Shown: positions 13,201-26,821, counted from the first letter of the stretch. The stretch: 64,000 nt of DNA from Celoporthe dispersa (GCA_016584495.1 WAID01000002.1:1612001-1676000), one strand, 5' to 3'. Notes: generated from the letters alone by a model not told the origin. A program made the numbers and translations.

Positions 13201-13884
13201 GCGGACATGGAGTCGCCGGCTCCGGCGGCGGCGGCGGCTATGCGCGAGCAGTACTCGAGGTTGCCGGCGGGGGGGAAGGCGATGTTCCTGGCGCGCAGGA
13301 GGGACTCGAGGTGCTCGACCCTGTTCTCGAGGTAGAAGACGTAGCTGGTTCTCGGGGGGGCGGCGGGGGGTTGTGAGGCCCACAGGTTAGTCCTCCGGGG
13401 TCTCTCTTCCTTCCTCCCTCTGGCGCCCCGTCGGGAGGTTCTCGACTCACCTGCGTGGTATCTCCCTCTTGGTGATGGCATCATAGCCGACACAGGCGAC
13501 GTTGGCCTTCTCGCAGCTCGCGCAGCTGGGCAGCCTCTGGTCGCACCTGTTCTTCCGCAGCCGGCACCTGTTGCACGCGCTGACGTTGCGGAAGCTGCTG
13601 CTCTGGCCGACCTTGGTGGGCGTCGACGCCCCTCCGTCCAGCCTCGCGGCCCCGGCGGAAGCGGCAGCAGCAGCGGCGGCGGCAACACCACCACCACCAG
13701 CAGAGGATAAGACGTCCTGCTGCTCGCTGCTGGCGGCGGGTGAGGGCCCTGCCGTTATCGTCTGGGCGGGCGAGTCCTTGTCCCTGTTGTCTCCTCCTCC
13801 TCCGTCTCTCTCCTTCTCTGGCGAGGACACCCTGGGCCGCTTGGCCGGGTGCGTGCGTGGGGAGGGCGGCGAGCGGGGCGACAT
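10208..13884 (-). CDS. Zn2Cys6 transcription factor, PPR1/UaY-like N-terminus, fungal_trans domain
   Basis: Exons 13884-13451, 13344-11397 and 11323-10208 encode 1165 aa in an intact frame. A low-complexity N-terminus precedes a binuclear zinc cluster at about 104-131 with spacing C-x2-C-x6-C-x6-C-x2-C-x6-C. This is followed by the KREIPRSYVFYLENRVEHLE linker and coil typical of the PPR1/UaY subgroup, then a middle homology region at about 330-620 (YFEHANPQIPILHR, LWWSTYSFDRLVSICVGRP). The C-terminal 300 residues are rich in Gln, His, Ala and Pro, including mixed Q/H runs, as in activation domains. It is expected to be a nuclear DNA-binding regulator. PPR1 and UaY control pyrimidine and purine genes, but the resemblance is limited to the DNA-binding end, so the target pathway is unknown. 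The very long upstream region suggests complex regulation. Confidence 0.9.
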
Positions 13885-13900
13885 GGTCCTATCCTGGCTT

Positions 13901-13948
13901 GCGTGTGTGTGTGTATGTGTGTGTGTATGTGTGTGTGTGTGTGTGTGT
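13901..13948. repeat. (TG)n tract just upstream of the regulator's start codon
   Basis: This interrupted TG repeat with two TA steps lies 17-64 bp 5' of the reverse-strand start codon, so it falls in the probable 5' leader. Confidence 0.95.
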
Positions 13949-14304
13949 TTCTTGTCTCCGTCTCGTCCCTCTTCCCTCTTGTCTTGTCTGTCCGTCTGTT
14001 CCTGCCTGCTGGGCCCGGCCGGATCGGTAGGACGGGGAGGAGGAACGGCGGGTTCCGGTCCCAGCCTCGGGGGGAGGGAGGGAGGGGAGAAGGGCGGACA
14101 GCACCAGCAGGTGGTCCCCTCGGCGGTGTTCTTCTTCTTCTTCCTGCTGGTGGGGGTGTACGGGCGGACGTGGTAGTCCTGGTGGGGGTGCGAAGCGACG
14201 AGGAGGACGACGAGGAGGGGCGGATTATAGGTTGCCTCGGCACGAGGCTGAGACGGCCTGTATCGAAACCTTGTTTTCCTTTTTTTTCCTTCTTCCTTTT
14301 CTTA

Positions 14305-14339
<35 letters not shown>

Positions 14340-15766
14340 CTCTCTTCTTTCTCGTGCCCACTGTCCTTCTTTGTAAAGTTTTTTCTCTCTTCTTCGCACA
14401 CCACAGTCGGCAGCTTCAGCCTCGACGTCGGCAGCAGCGTCACGGCAGCGGCGACTGTGCCTCAGGCGGCGGTATCGATGGCGAGCTGGACCTGGACCTG
14501 AACTTGGACGGCTGGGGTCGGGTGCGTTACGTAATTTGGATGGCTGTGGTGGTGGTGGTGGCGGCAGTGGTGGTAGTGCTGCTGCTGTGGTTGTTGCGTC
14601 TGTGGTGGTCGTTGTGGTTGGGCACGTCGGCTCGACAAAGTCTGGGGCGGCTGTTGCCTCCCGTCTTGTTCGTTCTCGCCTTCGTCCTGTGCTCCTGTGC
14701 TCCTCTGCTTCTCCTCTTCTCCTCTCGTCGTCCTCGTCCTCGTCTTCGTCGTCGTCGTCGCGGTGTCGTCTCTCCTGCTGCTTCTTCTTCTTCTGCCGTG
14801 TCGAGGGTAGGATCGTGTGCCCGTCTTGTCGCGACCTGCATCCCGGCCCGTCGAGTGTGAGAGCGAGCGAGCGAGTGAGTGAGCGAGTGTGTGTGTGTGT
14901 GTGTGTGGTTGATTGTGGTTGTTATTGGGCGGCTGCTGTAATGCGATTGCTAGGGAGAGGGATATTGATAATTCCCATATCTATCTTTATCCGTTATCAA
15001 CAACCCACGATATCGATAATCAGATCGAGGTCGCCCTTTTTTAAAAAAAAAAAAAAAACACCTCTCTTTTCAGCTCAGATTAGCTGGCGGGAAAATAAAC
15101 TGATTGATAACAAGACGAATAAAACTCTCAGGGTCCAAAGCTTCCTATTGTTCCTTGATCCCAGTGCCAATCTCTTCTCAGGGGTGGTTGTTCAGCTATG
15201 CAAGTTATCTCTATGGTAAACCCTTCTCTCTCTCTCTCTCTCGGCTGTTATCGTCGTGGTGATCATTGGTGATGGACGGGTTCACCCCGCCTTCAGCTTC
15301 TTCTCTACTATAGGGCGAGGAGAGAAACGGCTTACGAGAGCACCCAAAAGTGGCGGCCCGCATCGATGCACGTGGAGGAGGGGAAACTGTAACCACAGGC
15401 CTGGGCCTGAGTCTGCGCGACCAGCAGGCTGTTTTTTTCCTTTTTTTTCCTTCCTCTTTTTTCTTTTTTTTGGAGGGGGGATTGGCCCCATTCGAACCAG
15501 CCCGAGGGAGAGGTGACACAAGATGTGAGGGGATTGAAGAGAGAGAGAGATGTGGAGAGAGAGAGAGGCAGAGAGGGAGGGAGGAGATTGCGAGATACCA
15601 TGGCTGTGAGAGACTGCCATGTGTGGGTGGTACGCAGGGTGACCAGGGCAGGCCTGTTACTGCCGTACGTACAATGCGGTGCGTATGGCTTACCACCGAC
15701 GAAGGCACGTCCCTACAGTTAGGCAGTCAGCAACATCTCGACGAGAACAAGGAGAAAACATACTGA

Positions 15767-15767
15767 A

Positions 15768-15796
<29 letters not shown>
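15767..15796. repeat. (TA)n microsatellite
   Basis: About fifteen TA units lie in gene-free DNA. Confidence 0.95.
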
Positions 15797-15800
<4 letters not shown>

Positions 15801-16589
15801 CCTTTTTTAAGAGAAAAAAAATAAAAGACAACATCAGCAACAAATACACTACCAATGTCCTTGTTGGACTGTCTTCTCGGGGCCGGAATGGTCTTTCTCT
15901 GTAGGGTTGAAGCTGCCCAAAACCTCTGCTCACCACCACCCTTGAAAGAAATGCTATGGAAGGAAGAGAGGGGCAGAGACAGAAGGAGAGAAAGAGAGAG
16001 GGAGAGAGAGAGAGAAAGGGAAAGAACTGCCCATAGATGACATCACCCAGCCTGCACCTCGAAGCTCTCGTTTCCCTCCTTCCCTCCTTCCCTCCTCACA
16101 TCCGACACAAACCGCACCTGCTGTCAACCCTCTTCACCACCTGCGGCCCATCACAGCAGTGCACGCGCTGCTGATACTACACTACATGGCATCTACCTGC
16201 CACCAAAATATGTCCGCCCTGCACATCCAAAGTGTGTCGTGTGTCCCTACATGAGAGGCCAGCTTAGCCCGCTGTCGCCATCCCCCAAAAAAAGAAAAAA
16301 GGAGGCGAAAAGGAAGGAAAAAAAGAAAGAAAAAAGGAAAAAAAGTAGTGAAGATGGTGAAGATGAGAGGGGGGTGGGGGTGGACACGGAAACCAGAGTG
16401 TGGGATGCAGCGTGTCTGTTTCCTGCTAACCACACACACAACACACACACACGAGACACAGCAGGCTAATTAGCTATGCCGGCTGCTGTGACGGCGGGGC
16501 CAGCCATCGAGGAGGGAGGGACGGGATGGGACGGAGGGAGGGTGCGGATGTGCCTCTGCCCAACCACCCCCACCACTTCTTCACAACGG

Positions 16590-16615
16590 CTGTCTGTCTG
16601 TCTGTCTGTCTGTCT
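16590..16615. repeat. (CTGT)n tetranucleotide repeat
   Basis: About six copies of CTGT. Confidence 0.95.
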
Positions 16616-17895
16616 GGCCGGCTGGCTGTCCATCTCGTTGATCATCTACTACGTACTGTTATGTACCATGCGGGTCACCATCGCCTACAGGTCTCTGGCA
16701 AGTACCACCACACATGCAGGCAGGCCTTGCTCACCGGTCTGCTCCCCCCCGGGTGATGATGGTAACATTACATATCACCACACCTCCGGAGATCTCCCCG
16801 ACTTGCCTCTTTTTCTTCTTCTTCTCTTTGTTTCTTGCCTTCCTTCATTCTTTTTTTGGGGTGGGACCTCTTCTTTCGGTCTTGCTCCATCTCCTTCTTC
16901 CCGCCCCCTTCCCTCTCACACACACCCCTCGCCCTGCTTCGCCTCGCCTCATGATGATGCAAGAATCTCCACGGCGGCTCAGAGCCCGGCCACAGGGCGA
17001 CCAAGTGCTGACAAGACACATCATCATCTTGTCGCTTCCCCTTTCTCTTTCCTTGGCTTTGGGCTGCCGGATGAACAGGTGATCGTCGTCACGACAAGTA
17101 ACAGCCTCTGGTCCTGGCTGAGGTATCTGTGACCTACTACCACCTACTACTGACCACGGCCAGGGCTCCCTCTCGCGGGCTTCCGCGCCTACGGTGGATT
17201 GGATGCTGGATGGTTGTGTGTGTGTGGGGAGGGGGGGGCTGTTACCGTTCACTACTGGCCCTGATGATCCCCGTTAACACCACCCTTCTTCACTCCCCCC
17301 CCCCCTACCTTGTCTCTTTAGATACATATCATCGTATATGCATCTACATGACATATATACAAGACAGGGGACGAACCCGAAAGAAAAAGAAAATACAAGA
17401 GTAATAACGATCATCACCACTACCACCACCGATGATCATCCTCCCGGCCTGTGAGACACCCCGACCGCCTCCCGCCCCCCTCCTCCACACACCCAGGACC
17501 CTCTCTCACCACCCGGCAGGCCGCCGCTAAGAAAGAAAGAAAAAGAAAGCCCATCACCGGTGTGATGGTGCGCTGTTCAAGTGTCAATCAGGTCATAGTT
17601 TGCGCCCCAACAATTTTTCCCCCTCCCACACCCCTCCCTTCCCTTCTCTTTCTTTTCTTGCTCTCCTCTGCCCATTACTTGTGCTGCTTACCGCCCCTTC
17701 GTCTCACCTGATGAGATAGCCAGCCAATAGGTCTCACCTCGTGCCGTCCCTCCACCATTTCCTGGACGGGCAGAGAGGATCCCAGGGAACAGGGAGTGAG
17801 GATGGGCATCAAACAAGGAAGGAAAAAAAAAGAAAAGAAAAAATCAGAATGAATGGGGGAAAAGTATCGGCTCGGAAGGGACGGTCTTGTGGCGA

Positions 17896-17933
17896 TACAC
17901 ACACGCACACACACACACACACACACATACACA
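17896..17933. repeat. (AC)n microsatellite
   Basis: AC dinucleotide array with one G interruption. Confidence 0.95.
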
Positions 17934-19093
17934 AGTACTATATACATTTTCTTGGAATTATTCGCTGTATTTTCAATCCTGACCTGATTTGACGATGCTA
18001 ACTATGCTATGCCATGCTGAGCTTGGGTTGGGAGGGTTTCAGTTCCCCGAGGACCCCCCTTTCTGGTATCATAATGGACGTTTCTATGGGAAATGGGGAA
18101 AAAAACCGAAAGAGAAAGGAAAAAAAACCACAAGACAGAACATGCAGACCTTTGTAAGTAACCTGTTTAGAAAGCAAGACACACATGGTAGGAAAAGAGG
18201 AAAATGAAACCTGTCATATCCAGTACATCCGAGAGAGAAAATATCGAGAATAAAAAAAAGAAAGAAAATGACCCAAACAATAAAATCCTGGTTGCTGCCG
18301 ATTGCCCGTATGGCTCCAAAGTGAAGACTTGAAAAAGAAAAGAAAAAACACCAAGGTGGGGAAAAAAAAAAAAAGAAATGTGTCCTTGATCCCCCAATTT
18401 CCGTTAACCCCCCTGCCCGATATTCCCTTCCAGTCGTCGATGTTTCGACATGGCGCCATGCTGAAAGGAGACCCTCCAAAGAAAAAAACAACAAAAAAAA
18501 ACTCCGTCGACACAGATCATTCGGTTCCTTACGAACAAACTTTTTTCTCTTTTTCCCCCTTCCCGTTGTTGTCCCTTCCCCCCTTTACCCGTAGCCCCTT
18601 TGTTAACCCGTTATTCCCAAGATTTCACCCATTGATAGACCTTCCAAAAGAAAAAAGAAAAAAAAGGAAATTTAAGGAAATCCAATTTCCTCCTCCCTTT
18701 CTAGGACCTTCCTCTTGTGTTCGGCGACGCACCCAGTAGGAATTTATGCCCGAGTCACTGTGGCGGGCGTGGTCGTCGAAAAAGGGCCAGGTCGAGATAC
18801 CATAAACGAAAACGAAAGGGAAGAAGAAAGAAAAAGATTCGGGAAATGAACCCGTTGACAAGACCATCTTCGTTGCACCATGCTCCAGATCCCAGCCAAA
18901 TGTAGAAAGAAAAAAAAAATAAGAGGGGGTAGTCAAGAGAAGAAGAAAAAGAAACAAGATCCGAAAAATCGTGTTGAAGGGGGGAGGGAGGGACCGGGTG
19001 TCGAATAGTTCTCGTGGTGCCGGAAAAGACTAGGAAATTCGTGAGTGAGGCGTTTAGTACGGCTCCTGTTCGGTCGTCTCAGGAGGCGCAGAT

Positions 19094-21157
19094 TCACATC
19101 TCCACCTGGCTCGCGCGCCGGACCATGTCGATGGACACCCGGCCGGGGACCATCTCGGGCTGCAGCTCGCGGGCGGCGGCGACGGCTGCGGCCTCCGTGG
19201 CGGCCTCCTCGTCCTCGTCGACCTTCTCGTCCATGCGGCCCCTGGGCTCCGTGAGCTGGAAGCTGACGAGGGCGCCGGCGATGGTCACGAGGCCGTTGCA
19301 CCACCAGGCCAGGCCGCAGTACCCGGTGGACAGGCCCATGGCGTACAGGAAGCCGGAGATGGTCGGCCCAAAGGCCCGGCAGAGGCTGGCCGTCGAGGCG
19401 GCCACGCCGTTGATGGTGCCCAGGGTCTGCAGGCTCGGCGCCGAGTTGGTCAGGAGGATCGCGTTGCTGGGGTAGGCCATGGACGAGAACGTGCAGCGCC
19501 AGATGACCGCCGCGTACACGCCGATGGTGCGGACGTTGTCCGGGAGGAGGACCAGGTAGGGCGTGATGAGGTAGAGGAGGAAGTAGAAGGCCGCCAGGAG
19601 GCGGAAGAGGTTGAGGGTCCCGAGGCGCGAGACCACAAAGGGGAACAGGACCACGGTCGCGAACAGCTGGTAGATGCCCTGCACCGACAGGATCAGGCCG
19701 ATGGTCTTCTGGTCGAAGTTGAAACCGTCCACGAACTTGAAGGGCAGCTCCACCGGGTGTGATCCCTTGACCGACGGCGAGCTGAGGAACACGGGGAACA
19801 GCTGGTCGAACGTCATGGTGTGGCTAAGACACGGTTAGCAAGCCCAAGGCTCTTCTCTGACGTAGTCAAAGCTTCTTCTCCTCCTCCTCCAAAAAGAAGA
19901 AAGAAAAGAACAGGGGGTACGCACAAGGCCAAGATGCCGTAGGAAATAATGTTCATGATGACGGGCTTTGTGAAGGCTGCACCGGCAGACATCTGTGCCT
20001 TTTCAGCCCTGGTATTGGCTGGATCATCAGCCGTGGCTTGCATCATGTCGTCCGTTGTGTCTTGAAGCGAGTTGTCGTTCGTCTGGTAGCATGGGGGTTG
20101 GTCGTCGTGGTGGTGGTGGAGGAGAGAGGCGGTCTCGGAGGGGTCGTGCTCGTCCGACCTGGCACGCCACGAGAGGCGGCGGATGATGCTCTCGCCGAGG
20201 GCAAGCCCTGGGTCGTGTCGGCCCTTCTTGTCGGCGTGCGTCTCCTCGAGGAACAAGATGCCCACGACGACACCGAAGACACACGTCGCCGCGCTGAACA
20301 GGTTCGGCAGGAGGTAAGGGTACTTGGCCCAGATGGTGTCCTCGGGGAACAAGATGGGCATGTTCCTGCAGGGCCGTGCAAGGTTGCCGCCAAGGATCGG
20401 TCCCACGATGGACCCGAGACACCAGACGAGAGGCATGATGGTGTAGGCACGAGCTGGGCAGGGATTAGCTTTCCGCACGTCCTTGTCTCCGTGGCTTAGG
20501 AGGGGGGAGACTCACGCTGGTGCTCCTTCACGGTGACAAGTTCGGCCACAGTGGTCTGCAGGACGCCGATGTTTCTATCGAGGGCGGGTCAGCCTACCAC
20601 AGCAATAGTGCGGGAGTTGGGAGGAACCACGCGTGTGGACATACCCGTTCAGGAGACCACCGAGTGCTCGTGCGATGAGGGCAACCCAGATATTAGGCGC
20701 AAAACCGAAGACCAGGACGCTGAGGGCGGTTCCGGCCAGGCCAGTCAACAGGACGGGTTTGCGCCCGATCTTGTCACTCAGCCGGCCCCAGAGCATACCC
20801 GTCGAGAACTCGGCAAAGGTGAAGGCGGACGTGACCATGCCCGCGTAGAAGGAGATGTCGTTCTCAGGGACGCCGAAATCCCCTACCATGTAGTATATGT
20901 AGGGGAAGATTGACATGAAAGCTATGGGCTCACATATACGGCAGAGAGCTGTGTCTGTCTGTCAGCAACCGACCCCTCGGACATGAGAAGGACATGGGAC
21001 CGTATCTCTCTAGGGAGGCTGACGTTGGGGGTAGAGGGGAGGGAAAGAGTTTAAAAAAAAAAGAGAGGTAGGAAGACATACCCAGGACAAGCATCTGTCT
21101 GGCAGGAAAGGAGGGTCTGGGCTTCATGACCCTTGGGGCTGGAGTAAATCGTCTCAT
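19094..21157 (-). CDS. MFS transporter, zinc-induced-facilitator-like (Ycr023c type)
   Basis: Exons 21157-21082, 20948-20645, 20574-20516, 20453-19925 and 19823-19094 encode 565 aa in an intact frame. The first half has LALCRICEPIAFMSIFPYIY, YYMVGDFGVP, the loop 2-3 signature GRLSDKIGRKPVLLTG, LLNGNIGVLQTTVAE, KEHQPRAYTIMP and GSIVGPILGGNL. These match the ZIFL/Ycr023c branch of drug:H+ antiporter-like MFS proteins. A long acidic and His-containing cytoplasmic loop (about residues 230-310, with LLHHHHDDQ) separates the two six-helix halves. The second half includes LILSVQGIYQLFATVV and AFGPTISGFLYAMG. Plant relatives move Zn2+, K+ or auxin-related anions; the substrate of fungal members is not established. 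The start is the first ATG that joins the downstream exon in phase; an in-frame TTG further upstream is ignored. Confidence 0.9.
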
Positions 21158-24100
21158 TGTGGCTGCCGGGTGACTGTGAGTCAAGGTATGATTTCTTTCT
21201 TCTGCTTCTTGCTATGGTTCAGGTTCGACCAGGCATTCGAGTATATGTATGTGTATGTGTGTGAGAGTGTGTGTGTGTGTGTCAGGTCAAGTGGTTGGGA
21301 ACAAGAGGACGGATGTAGTTGGGCGGCGACGTGGACATATATCGTTTTCCTTCGAAGCAGTGTAGGTGAGGTAGACCAGACTAGTCCGCCTTGTCTCTGA
21401 TAGACAGGGCGAAGTCTCGTGTAACGCCTGGGAGCAATCAGGATCACAGATCGAAGGAGAGAGAAGTAATAAAAAAAAGAAACAAAAAAAAAAAAAAGAG
21501 ACGGCGAGCAGTAGTGGTGGCTGCGGAGCCGGTAAGGTCTATAGAGTGGGAGTCGGTCTGACGGGACTGGATCCTAAGGAATGTCTAGACGCCGGCACGA
21601 GGCGATGCAATGCCAACACACAACAGGCAAAAGCAAAAATACTGGGAACGGCCTCTTGGGACTGGTTGGGAGGGTAGAAGAAGAAAAAGTAGCAATAGCA
21701 AAGAGACCGGCGAGGAGGGGGTGTGGCAGCAGGAGGGTCAGAATAAGTATGATACAGCCAGGAGGAGAGCAGACGCGGGTGGGGACCACACAGACACAGA
21801 CACACACACAGACATAAGTACCGCTAGGCTCTCTGGACAAGGACACCGGTACCTCCTGGCAGGAAACACTTTATTTCTTCGGGAAATATCTGTGCTAATT
21901 GAAACAGGCGGTGACTGGGAGCATAAAGTGACAGGCCAGCGCGCGAACGATCATCCTCCCGGGGGACAGGCTACGGGCTGGCGCAGCCTGGCACTGCCGG
22001 GGAGGGGGATCAGGTTGGTGGTGATGAGGGACGGCCCCGGAATGATGAGAGAAGAGAGAGAGAGAGCATGGACAGGGGCCGTCAGGCACGGTGAAAGCAA
22101 CTGTGAGAGGGGGGACATGGGGAGAGAAGCAGGAAAAAAAAAGGCAAGACTGAGAAAAGAAAAAGGAAAGAAAAAAAAAAGAGGATACAGCAGATGTGGA
22201 TACACAGTACCGCTTGCGTGGATCCGGGCCATGGCGATGGTTTCGTACACTGGTACCTCCTTCAGCTTGGATGAGCCCTCTTCTCTTCCCTGCAACGCCC
22301 TGCCCTTGTAACAAGGAAGAAGAAGCAAGCAACCGCCAATGGGCAGGCTCCCTGCCCATGGCGCTCGATGACGGCTTTTCCCAGACCAGGGGAGGGGGGG
22401 GTGGCCCGAGAGAGACAGAAAGTATGAGTGAGTGTGTGTGTGTGTACACCATAGTAAAGGTAAGGTAGGGCCATGGCCATCTGAGTGTCGGTGCGTAGTA
22501 CGAGAACGATCCGAGAGAAAGTTTGCTGCCCTGCGGTGGAAACTCTCGGTTCAGTTTTTCGTCTTGGGTTGGACCATGTCTCCGACGGTCAAGGCCAGTC
22601 GCATTCCCCAGCTACCCTTTCCCCTGTCCAAAACGTGATATCAAAGCCGGGATATCTGGCCATCTCTTTGCTGCATACGCTAGCAGGGTAGCATGGGTTC
22701 GAAGATCTTGGGCTCGGACTGAGAGGTATAAGTACTCGACAAGTACCGATGTACCTTGGGACGGCCCCACCGTTTGGGCTGGCTGCCCAGGTGTCATGTC
22801 CTACTCATGCGCACAGCAGCTCCTAGCCCACACACACACACACAGAGAGAGAGAGTGGGACAGGCACAGAGAGAGAGAGAGAGGTGTTGAGGAGGGGTAC
22901 GTACCCCAAGGTACACCCAGCCGGGCCGTATCTGACCACCCACACCCATCCTGACTGGGAGTGGGCGGCCACCGCAGTCTGGTCTGTCAGTGGGCGGAGC
23001 TCCCAGGAAAGTCGTCACGTCGCCCAAGGCGGGCTCTTCTCCACGCCGCAGCGCCAGGCGACCCTGACCGTCGCCCGTCTCATTCGTCGGTCGTTATCCG
23101 CCCTCAACCCAAAGTTGCTTCTTCGATGCGGCGATCCATCACACCGGTGAGCTGCTTCGGGCGGCACGCGGCATCCAGCCTGCTACGTGGGAATACGAGC
23201 CTGGACAGAAGGAAAAAGTAGAGCCGAGAGAGCCCATGGGTCGCTGCCAATAAGCAGACCCGTGGGAACGGGTCATGGGGACACGACGGAGCCCATGGCA
23301 GCCGTCGATGCCCATGCTTCTTCGCTGGCCATCTGTACCCATCAGGATGAGCAGCCTGCGGCCGTGTTTGGGGGAGGGGGGGGGGGCGCGCGACCAGGCG
23401 GCCCCCTCGAGCTCCGGGACACATATCGGCTCGAAGGATGAGGCTGCATAGCTGCAGAGTGACAGCATCCGGTCTAGCCTGGTGTGCATGGCATGTCGTC
23501 AGGGAAGCGCCTCCTTTCACGTCGATATCAAGCCGAAGGGGGAAGAGCCCCACGAGGAGGAGTAGAGATGTTTGCTGTCGACAGGCCTCCGCAGCAGCTC
23601 TTGAACGGTCCGAGGCTACGCGCGCTTCCTGTGGCCCACGTATCGTCGATATTGAATCCTGTTTCCGGCAGAGAGTCCAAGGTGACCTTCCTGCATCCAC
23701 GCTGTCGTGTCTCATGCCCCAGGTTGGCCAGCAGGTCTGGAGGGATCGTGGTGACGAGGGTGTGGGCCAGGACCTCATGCACGAAACCCCCGTCTCTATT
23801 ACATAGTACCAATCACATTGTACCATTGTAGTATGTACGTGGACCTATTTGCCTTGACCAGGATCGACTTACCGCAGGAAAGCGGGTCTTTTTTTCTTTT
23901 CTTTTTGGTTTTGGTTTTTTGTTGGTGAGAGCCAAGGTGACTTTGAACACATTGCCGCGATACATCTTGGTCAGGTCGTGTTTTGTCTCGCGGCAGGAGG
24001 CGGTGAAGCCTGCGAGGAGAAAAAAAAAAAGATCATAATGTCCGCTGTTCATTGGTCAGTGGTTGCATATTTGCAGGTTTCAGTCATGTGAGTGCCAACA

Positions 24101-26779
24101 CTCGGAAAAAGAAACAACCATCGTCCGATTTTCATGCGCGCTGTTCCAAAATTGCCGTGTATTTTTCGAGGGTGCCCGTCTTGGATCGACTAACGGCGTG
24201 CGTGGTTGGTTCACCTTGCAACTCAGCCTTGCCTATATTAGGCATGCCGACAGCCAAGGGCTTACCAAGTCGCCGGGAACGGCGGACGTCTGCGTCTGTG
24301 TGTGTGCATTGTCTGGAGGATGGATGATGATGGTGCCGCCGTGAGCTATAGAAACCGTTACTTCTTCCGGTGATCGGGCGCTGTCGCCTCTGGACAAAAC
24401 CACAAGAAGCAAAGCCGCCTGTCCCTCTCCCCTCTCTTCCGGGAGGACCGTCACGGGGCGCTGGGCCGCGGACAGAGGACCAAGCACGACGAGGCGACTA
24501 ACACCGAGGAGTGGCTCGAGTACCCTGCAGGCTGCAGCTGCAGCTGTGGCTGCAGGAGCCCGAGGTGCCATAGCGCCCATGCTCGACGATGTCAGGTGGT
24601 CGTCCCCTGCTCGCGTGTGCTCCTCGATGCAGGACCCGTACTCTCGCTTAGCATAGCAGCATGTATTGCAACGTCCCTCCGAATTCACGTTCGACAAGGA
24701 CGGGGAGCAAAAAGCGGGATCCCCATTCGTCCTCCCCCCAGGCCTTGCTCACGTCAGATGGGCCTTGATTTCGCCCAACTCAGAGGTGCCGCCCAGCCCA
24801 AGGTACGACCCGTGCCGCCGTCCGTGGATCCTCACTGGCGGCGCCGTACAAGGGGCACAGGACAATGTCGTAGCCAAGCCCCAGCGGCGAATTAAGAGCC
24901 GAGCGAGCTGGTTGACCTGTCTTTTGCAGCAATAGATCTCGTTTGACGAATCTTGCAGCATCGAGACGACTCTGATGGGGGGAAGGGGGGGGGCGCACCG
25001 CAGCACTGGCGTGTCAAGGTCTCAGTGGCTGAGACATGGCCGACACCCTAAAATTGCTCGATGGCGCTTCCTGTCTTTGGCTGCCAATGGGCCCTCGTCT
25101 CAGAAGGAGAAGCAGCTCTGCTGTCGCCCGAATGGGACGCATACGGCGGGTGGACTGAGCCCGCTCGACAGCGGATGGCACCGACGAGGTGGACGAGAAT
25201 GCCCAAATCGCAGGGCCTAGCGAGAGATGGCTCACCGGCTCGGCTGGCCACAGCGAGCGGGGGGGCGCAGCCACAGGGTGCCAAGGTGTGTGGACGCGCT
25301 CGTCGCGCCTACTATGACACGGCAGCGGCGGCCTGGCACCACCACACGACCATACCGTGCAATAAGATGCCCCACCTGTATGTCATAAACGTCAAGGAGC
25401 ATGTCGCAGCTGGACCGCCCTGCCGCTGAGGCGGTGGCCCGTCCAGGAAAGATTGACCGAGCAGAAGCAGTCGTGCCGTATCTTATAGGTCAGCGACCGT
25501 CTGGGTGGCATGATGAGACCGGATCGCATTGGGTGAACTGCCTCACCGGCTGCCCGTCCTACGGTCGTAATCATCGGGCTCCGGCGCCTGAGACATCTCG
25601 GGCGGACGGGCGACAGGCGGGTGCGACAAGGTTTTACTATTGTTTCCCTAGATGGTTAGCACCCACGACCCTTCGAAGGCCGCGGATGGGGCCTCTGCTG
25701 CCGCCGGCTGAGCTGGCAGCTGGGCCCTCCTCCCGGGTGGCAGAGGTGAGATGCAGCCTGTTGGTGTGGACATGCAGGTATGGCTCCGTAGAGAGAGAGA
25801 GAGACAACCAGGACAAGACAGCGGCCGGTGAGAAGTGACGAGCCGCCCACCCGATAGCCAGGGATGGCGCAGATCGTGTGTGCCCCAGGCCTGAAGGTGA
25901 GCCGCATCTATCCTGGCACCTTGTCACCTTGTTGAGACCCTTGACAGGCCTGAGCCATCACTGTACGGCCTCTGGGTTGCGTGCGTCGGCATGCTCGAAA
26001 TGAGAGTGGGCTCTCGAGAGACCATAGTACATAGTATTTCTGGGGAATCGGACAAGCCGTCAGACCCAAATAGCCGTCATCGTCACAGTGCCAACAACAA
26101 TGGGTCCCTGGGATGGGGCTCGGAGGCGCGAGGACCCCACCCGGAGGGCATCCGAGGGCCCGGAGAACCTGGCATGCTGACACAACGGGCCCCCGTGTGG
26201 CTTCTGTGGAGCTCCAATGGAAGCTGTGGAGCCCTGTCGTTGGAACCTTCGAAGGCGTCGAAGGTTTTCCCAGCACAAGCCTGATCCCTGCTCGAAACTA
26301 TACAGCTTCAGGCGGAAATTGGGCTTCGTGTCTCGACTTGTGTGTCCTCTTGGTCGTCGTCACTCCCTCCTTTTAGATTTCAGGAAGGGGGAGGGGGGGG
26401 GCTCTTGGCCACGCCCTGCCGGTTTATGAGCTCATCCTGACATCAAGCGCCCTGCCGCAGCGGGTGTCTCATCGTGACGGAGAAGAAAGAGAGAGAGAGA
26501 GAGAAAAGTCGCCGGACAGGCCTCGAAGCTCGACCTGGACCTGGACCTGTGACTCAGCGACCCCACCAGCAAATGAGCACGTTTATCGTCTGCCATCGTA
26601 CATACCATGTCTGGTACGTAGTATCTTCGTCATGAGAAAATCCCATGGTAGTCAGCTGGCTGGCCGTGATTCGTGCGCCAAAAAAAAAACAACGAAAAAA
26701 AAAACGAGGGCCAACGAAGGCCAATCAAAGGGTGATCCCATGACGGCAGAAGAAAGCCTGGCGGTTATGACTAGCCGGA

Positions 26780-26821
26780 TACACACACACACACACACTC
26801 TCTCTCTCTCTCTCTCTCTCT
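26780..26821. repeat. Compound (AC)n(TC)n microsatellite
   Basis: An AC array runs directly into a TC array. Confidence 0.95.

Larger units (their letters stand above)
13885..19093. other. 5.2-kb microsatellite-rich region upstream of the Zn2Cys6 regulator
   Basis: No conserved gene is seen. The region is dominated by pyrimidine and purine tracts, CA/TG, TA and CTGT repeats and A or T runs. Its first kilobase is plausibly the leader and promoter of the regulator, and its last few hundred bases the 3' flank of the MFS gene. Open frames here encode repeat-derived peptides. Confidence 0.55.

Noticed and set aside
13849..14376. Forward frame with Cys-Val repeats
   Set aside because: The repeat peptide is simply the translation of the TG microsatellite.
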